Source of the DNA: Cymbidium sinense
Lineage: Eukaryota > Streptophyta > Magnoliopsida > Asparagales > Orchidaceae
Assembly: GCA_021442155.1 (NCBI GenBank)
Contig: CM038214.1
Location: forward strand, 139,104,040-139,168,039
DNA: 64,000 bases
Direction of reading: 5' to 3'
In this document: positions 59,001 through 64,000 of the stretch, piece by piece
Numbering within the stretch: position 1 is the first letter of the stretch
How the letters are laid out: the number at the start of each line of letters is the position of its first letter
Made by a program: the position numbers and the translations under genes
Notes under the pieces: generated by a model
What the model saw: only the letters and a program-made list of their open reading frames with translations
What the model was told of the DNA's origin: nothing
Databases searched by the model: none

Positions 59001-59266
59001 AAATCTAAACCCTAAATCCTAAACCTACAACCCTACTAAAACCCCAAATGCGTGAACCCTAAACCCTCAAACTCTAAATCCTAAACCCTAAACCCTAAAC
59101 CCTGAACACTAAACTCTTAAACCCTAAACCCTAAATCCCAAACCGTAAACCCTAACTAAACCTTAAACCCTAAATCCTAAAACCTAAAATGAAAACCCTA
59201 AACTAACCCTAAACCCTAAATGGTAACCAACCCTCAGATCCATGAACCCTAAACCTAAACCCTAAG
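56049..59266 (+). repeat. Array 3: three units, no GRP inside
   Basis: CCCTAAA block 56,049-56,290; A-rich phase; landmark about 57,018 (ATGGGTTTTAATTTA); block 57,060-57,240; A-rich phase; landmark 57,925 (GTGGGTTTACTTAATTT); block 57,950-58,265, C-rich at 58,030-58,120; A-rich phase with ACTCAACTAAAAATAAAC at 58,818; landmark 58,968; block 58,980-59,260. In this last block the pre-GRP spacer is shortened and carries ACCAACCCTCAGATCCATG. Confidence 0.85.
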
Positions 59267-59717
59267 AATGGGAGAACCTTGATAGCGGGGACACCACCAC
59301 AACCAGGCTTAGTCTAGATCTGGCAGTGGAGGCAAAGGCGGAGGCGACGATTGTCATACTTGTGGTCGGGGATCTGGAAGTGCTGGTGGATATGGATGTG
59401 GTGGTCGGAGCAGTGGTGGTTATGGAGGTGGGAGGAGATAGGAAGGTTACAACCATGGTGGTAGCAGAGGGAGACATCCGCTATATGATGGCGGATCCTG
59501 CTACTCGAGAGGCGGGGGTGGTTCTGATGAGAACAAGAGAAACTCAAGAATGGTCGATCTGATCTGTTGCGTATGGAACTATGCTTTTATACTAGAGCGA
59601 GATCTACTTATCTAAGGTTTTTAATTTTTTCTATGGATGCTCATTTTTTATCTATGTCGTTGCTTGTGTCTTAGAAATGTTGGGGTGCTACTTGGTTCAT
59701 CAAACGAAAAAGAAATC
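59267..59717 (+). pseudogene. GRP retropseudogene fragment 9 (3' shortened)
   Basis: A one-base loss shifts the RRM end. Then SGSGGKGGGDDCHTC, GSGSAGGYGCGGRSSGGYGG, a stop after GGRR, GYNHGGSRGRH and CYSRGGGGSDENKRNS follow, and the normal stop codon is lost. The 3' UTR lacks its last 40 or so bases and goes from CAAACGAAAAAGAAA straight into TCTTAAACCCTAAA. Fragment 10 ends at the same place, so the two share an ancestor. Confidence 0.8.
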
Positions 59718-60918
59718 TTAAACCCTAAATCTTAAACCCTAAACCCCAAAACCTAAACCCTAAACCAAAACTTAAACCCTAAACCTAAAACTTAAACCTT
59801 AAACCCTAAACCCTAAACCTTAAAAAGCAAAAAACCTAAACCTAAACTAAATAAAACCAATAAATAAAATAAATAAAAAATCCTAAACCAAAATAAAATA
59901 AAAAAAATAAAGTTAAATAAAAAAAATAAACTAAAACCTAAACCTAAACCTAAACATAAAAGAAAATATAAATAAAAAATAAAAAATAAATAAAAACCTA
60001 AACTAAACTAAAAAATAAAAACCTAAATAAAAATAAAACTAAACCTAAAATAAAATATAATAAACCTAAAATAAAATAAAATAAAACTAAATAAAACCTA
60101 AAATAAAATAAACCTAAAATAAAATTGAATAATAAAGAAAAAATAATACCTAAACCTTAAACTAAAAAAAATCCTAAACCTAAAATAAAAATAAAATAAA
60201 CAAAATAAAATAAACCTAAACCAAAAATAAATTAAACTAAACTAAAATAAGCAAATCCAAAACCAAAACTTAAAATAAACTAAAGCTAAACCTAAACCTA
60301 AAATAAATAATATAAAAAACTTAAACTTAAACTAAACTAAAACTAAAATAAACCTAAATAAAATCAAACCTAAAAATATAAAACCAAAACCTAAAATGAA
60401 AACCTAAACCTAAAATAAATAAAATAAATCTCAACTAAAAATAAACCTACAAAATAACTAAAATAAAACCTAAACTAAAATAAATAAACATAAATAAAAT
60501 AAAATACTATAAAAATAAGTAAACCTCAAATAAAGATAAAATAAACTCAATAAATAAAAATAAACTAAACTAAATAACCAAGTTTTATTTTTTTAAATTA
60601 CCTAAACCCTAAACCCTAAAACTAACCCTAAACCCTAAATCCTGCTACCCTAAACACTAAACCCTAAACCCTAAACCCTTAAACCCCTAAACCTTAAACC
60701 CTAAACCCTAAACCTAAAACTATAAACCCTAAACCATTAAACCCTAAACTCTAAACCCTAAAAAATAAACCTTAAACCCTAAACCCTAAACCCTAAACCC
60801 TAATCCTTAATCCCTAAATCTTAAACCCTAAAACCTAAAACTCTAAACCCTAAACTTTAAACCATAAATGCTAAACTAACCCTAAACCCTAAACCCTAAA
60901 CTAACCCTAAACCCTAAG
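59718..60918 (+). repeat. Array 3: one A-rich phase between two CCCTAAA blocks
   Basis: CCCTAAA block 59,718-59,825; A-rich phase with the usual landmarks (CTCAACTAAAAATAAACC near 60,430); closing sequence near 60,582 reduced to CAAGTTTTATTTTTTTAAATT. Long CCCTAAA block 60,600-60,915 with a run of five near-perfect heptamers at 60,777-60,812. The A-rich part of the pre-GRP spacer is missing, so CCCTAAA runs straight up to GRP. Confidence 0.85.
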
Positions 60919-61355
60919 AATGGGTAGAACCTTGATGACAGGAACATCACCGTCAACTAGGCTCAGTCTAGATCTAGTAGTGGAGGTGAAGGCTGAGGCG
61001 GCAATTATCATAGTGGTGGTGGGGGATCTAGAAGTGCTGGTGGATATGGAGGTGGTGGTTAGAGCAGTGGTGGTTATGGAGGTGGGAGGAGCAACGGAGG
61101 TTACAACCATGGTGGTGACGGAGGGAGAGATAGGGGATATGATGATGAATCTCGCTACTCGAGAGGCGGGGGTGGTTCTGATGGGAATAACACTGATTCG
61201 ATCTGCTGCTAATGGAACTGCATCTTGATAGTATAGATGGTTATACTTATCTAGAATTTTTAATTTTCTCTATGGGTGCTCATTTTTTATCTAGGTCATT
61301 GCTTGTGTCTTAGAAAGTTGGGGTGCTACTTGGTTCATAAAATCAAAAAGAAACT
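60919..61355 (+). pseudogene. GRP retropseudogene fragment 10 (3' shortened)
   Basis: The frame gives N-G-stop-NLDDRNITVN, a stop, AQSRSSSGGGEG, a stop, GGNYHSGGGGSRSAGGYGGG, another stop, SSGGYGGGRSNGGYNHGG, GRDRGYDDESRYSRGGGGSD and then a deletion that removes the W-R-N end. The 3' UTR is cut after AAATCAAAAAGAAAC, as in fragment 9. In its 3' UTR the TAGGGTTTTT element is altered to TAGAATTTTT. Confidence 0.85.
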
Positions 61356-62450
61356 TTAAACCCTAAACTAAATTTCATACCCTAAACCTAAAACCTAAAC
61401 CCTAAACCCTAAACCCCAAACCCTAAAACCTAAACCCTAAACCCTAAACCCTAAGCATTAAAAAGTTAAAAACCTAAACCTAAACCAAAATAAAATAAAT
61501 AAAATAAAATTAAATAAAAACATAAACTAAAACCTAAACTTAAGCTAAACCTAAAAATAAAATATAAATAAAAAACTAAACTAAACTAAAGTTAAATAAA
61601 TACATACATAAACTAAACAAAAAAATGAAAAACCTAAATAAAAGAAAAATTAAACCTAAAATAAAATAAAAACTAAATAAAAAACAAAAACCTAAAAAAA
61701 TGAAAGCTAAAAATAAAACCATACAATAAATAAAAAATAAAACCTAAACCCTAAACTAAACAAATCCTGAACCTAAAATAATAATAATAAAACAAAATAA
61801 AAAAACCAAAACCTAAAATAAAATAAATAAATCCTAAAATTAATCCTAAAATAAACTAAACTTAGACCTAAACCTAAACTAAATAAAATAAAATAAACTA
61901 AAAATAAACCTAAACATACACTATAAAATAAAACCTAAAAATAAACTTAAAAGAAACACTTAAAACCTAAACCTAAAAAAATGAAATAAAAAACTAAACC
62001 AAAACCTAAAAATAAAAAATAAAACCTAAACATAAAAAATAAAATAAAACTCAACTAAAAAATAAACCTAAACCTAAAAAGTAAACTAAAATTAATAAAC
62101 CTAAAATAAATATACAAACCTAAAAAAAAAGTAAACTTAAATAAAAAATAAAGAATTAAATAAACTCAAATAAATAAAAAATAAACTAAATAACCCTAAA
62201 CCTACTGGTTTAATTAAAAAAATCTAAACCCTAAAACTAAAACACAACACTAAACCTCTGACCCTAAACTATACTCCCTAAACCACTAAAACCCTAACCT
62301 TAAACCATAAACCCTAAACCCTAAACCCTAAACCCTAAAACCCTAAATCCTAAACCCTAAACCCTAAACCCTAAACCATAAACCCTAAACCCTCAAATCT
62401 ACAACCCTAAACCCTAAACCCTAAACCCTAAACTAACCCTAAACCCTAAG
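61356..62450 (+). repeat. Array 3: one A-rich phase between CCCTAAA blocks
   Basis: CCCTAAA block 61,356-61,465; A-rich phase with AAAACTCAACTAAAAAATAAACC at 62,047; landmark 62,203 (ACTGGTTTAATTAAAA); CCCTAAA block 62,220-62,450 with one of the best-preserved heptamer runs (62,307-62,340 and again 62,345-62,390). No A-rich pre-GRP spacer, as before fragment 10. Confidence 0.85.
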
Positions 62451-62936
62451 GATGGGAAAAACCTTGATGGTAGGAATATCATCGTCAACTAGGCTTAGTC
62501 TAGATTTGGCGGTGGTGGTGAAGGCAGAGGTGGCAGTTATCATAGTGGTGGTGGGGGATCTGGAGGTGCTGGTGGATATAAAAGTGGTGGTCAGAGAAGT
62601 GGTGGTTAAGGAGGTGGGAGGAATGACGGAGGTTACAACCATGGTGGTGGAGGAGGGAGAGAATGGGGATACGAAGGCGAATCTCGCTACTAAAGTGGCA
62701 GGGGAGGTTATGATGGGAACTGGAGAAGCTGAAGAACGATCGATCCATTCTGCTGCTTATGGAATTATGCCTTTATAATTGAGATGGTTATACTTATCTA
62801 GGGTTTTTGATTTTCTCTATGGGTGCTTATTTTTTATCTATGTCATCACTTGTGTCTTAGAAAACTTGGGGTGCTACTTGGTTGAGGAAATCAAAAGAAG
62901 AAATGTTGAATCTAAATTTGTTCTCTATTAAAAAAC
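62451..62936 (+). pseudogene. GRP retropseudogene fragment 11
   Basis: The frame reads DGKNLDGRNIIVN, two stops around Ala, SRFGGGGEGRGGSYHSGGGG, SGGAGGYKSGGQRSGG, a stop, GGGRNDGGYNHGGGGGREWG, a stop after ESRY, and SGRGGYDGNWRS with TGA at 62,730-62,732. The full-length 3' UTR ends with TTGTTCTCTATT and six A at 62,931-62,936. It keeps TCTAGGGTTTTTGATTTTC. The start is GATGGG rather than AATGGG. Confidence 0.85.
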
Positions 62937-64000
62937 CTTAAACCCAAAATCCTAAACCTAAAACATAAACCCAAAATCCAAACCCTAAGCCCTGAACCTT
63001 AAACCCTAAACCCTAAAAAGCTAAAAACATAAACCTAAACTAAATAAAAATTAAAAATAAAATAAATAATAAAACTTTAACCAAAATAAAATAAAAAAAA
63101 CATAAACTAAAACCTAAACCTAAACCTTAACCTAAACTTAAACTTAAAAAGAAAATAAAATAAAAATAAAAACAAAATTAAAATAAAAAAAAAACAAAAA
63201 CCTAAACTAAACTAAAAAATAAAAAACCTAAATAAAATAAAAACTAAACCAAAAATAAAAATAAAATAAACCTAAAATAAAATAATATAAAAAATAAATG
63301 AAAACATAAAACTAAAAAATAAACTTAAAAATAAAACAAAAAGATAAATAAAAAAAAAAGCTAAACCCAAAACTAAAAAAAAAAACATAAAATAAAAATA
63401 AAATAAACAAAATAAAATAAACCTAAACCTAAATTAAAAGAATCTGAACTAAAATGAATAAAACCTAAACCTAAACTTAAAATAAAATAAACTTAAACTA
63501 AATAAAATAAAATAAACTAAAAATAAACCTAAACATAAACTAAAAAATAAAAGCTAAAAATAAACCTAAAATAAAAACCTAAAACCTAAACCTAAAAAAA
63601 AAAAAAAAGCTAAACCTAAACCTAAAAATAAAAAATAAAACTTAAACCTAAATTAAAATAAAAATAAAACTCAACTAAAAAAAACCTAAACCACAAAAAT
63701 AAACTAAAATAAAACCTAAAATAAAATAAATAAACCTAAAATAAATAAATTAAACTAAATAAAAAATGTAAATAAAAATAAAAAATAAAATAAACTTAAA
63801 TAAATAAAAATTAACTAAATAAATCAAAAACATATTTGTTTACTTAATTAAAAAAACCCTAAATCCTAAATCCTAAACCCTAAACCCTAAACCCTAAACC
63901 TATAACTCTAAACCTACATCCCCAAATCCTAAACCCTAAATCCTAAAACCTGATACCCTAAACACTAAACCCTAAACCCTAAACCCTAAAACTCTAAACC
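62937..64000 (+). repeat. Array 3: last unit, running off the window
   Basis: CCCTAAA block 62,937-63,020; A-rich phase with ACTCAACTAAAAAAAACC at 63,667; closing landmark near 63,830 (ATTTGTTTACTTAATTA); CCCTAAA block from 63,855 to the end of the window. The array is therefore not bounded on this side. Confidence 0.85.

Noticed and set aside
62300..62450. A functional telomere or chromosome end
   Set aside because: The best runs hold only five or six perfect CCCTAAA units among many variants, and arrays continue on both sides. These are interstitial, eroded repeats.
1..64000. tRNA, rRNA or snRNA genes
   Set aside because: No cloverleaf arms with A/B box words, no rRNA-like stretch and no snRNA core was recognised by eye. 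A covariance-model scan would be needed to exclude small RNAs fully.

Overview
This 64 kb window is nuclear plant DNA. The C-rich strand of the Arabidopsis-type telomere repeat (CCCTAAA) reads along the whole + strand. The LINEs are of the plant L1 type, with a CCHC-bearing ORF1 and a C-terminal RNase H in ORF2. The two processed pseudogenes come from a plant glycine-rich RNA-binding protein (GRP) and from ribosomal stalk protein P0. I found no intact gene, no tRNA or rRNA, and no bacterial-style feature. Almost every open frame here is a shadow of repeats or of a decayed element. An angiosperm is likely; I do not name a species.

Layout. (1) About 1-11,274 is a nested, decayed long-terminal-repeat element on the - strand. 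It has a polyprotein scrap at the far left, a 65-bp hairpin minisatellite (about 1.9-2.2 kb), a primer-binding-site-like sequence near 3.19 kb, and a long AT-rich LTR-like part ending at 11,274. (2) 11,275-14,454 is the 3' half of LINE copy A. (3) 14,455-27,402 is array 1. (4) 27,403-33,266 is LINE copy B, with decayed ORF2 and 3' tail. (5) 33,267-43,268 is array 2. (6) 43,269-46,432 is LINE copy C: ORF1 plus the start of ORF2. (7) 46,433-51,536 is an inverted relative of the LTR-like segment in (1). (8) 51,537-53,219 is LINE fragment D, the 3' tail only. (9) 53,220-64,000 is array 3, which runs off the window.

The arrays are the unusual part. They are a higher-order satellite built from four modules in fixed order: a degenerate CCCTAAA block; in many units a 5'-truncated, poly(A)-ended GRP cDNA fragment (11 copies); a second CCCTAAA block; and a 0.6-0.95 kb A-rich phase made of CCTAAA, CTAAA and ATAAA words whose order is kept between units. 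The A-rich phase closes with a short non-telomeric landmark (consensus close to CCGGTTTACTTAATTTTT, then an A-run). Units with GRP are about 1.6-1.8 kb; units without it are about 0.9-1.1 kb.

The window therefore reads as an interstitial or subtelomeric telomere-like domain that took in reverse-transcribed RNAs (LINE, GRP, P0) and then spread one of them as part of a satellite. All these insertions share one orientation. Where a 3' end is preserved, its A-run passes directly into CCCTAAA repeats. That is the layout expected if a telomeric G-strand 3' end primed reverse transcription, comparable in geometry to Drosophila HeT-A/TART arrays. This mechanism is inference. The layout itself is visible in the sequence.
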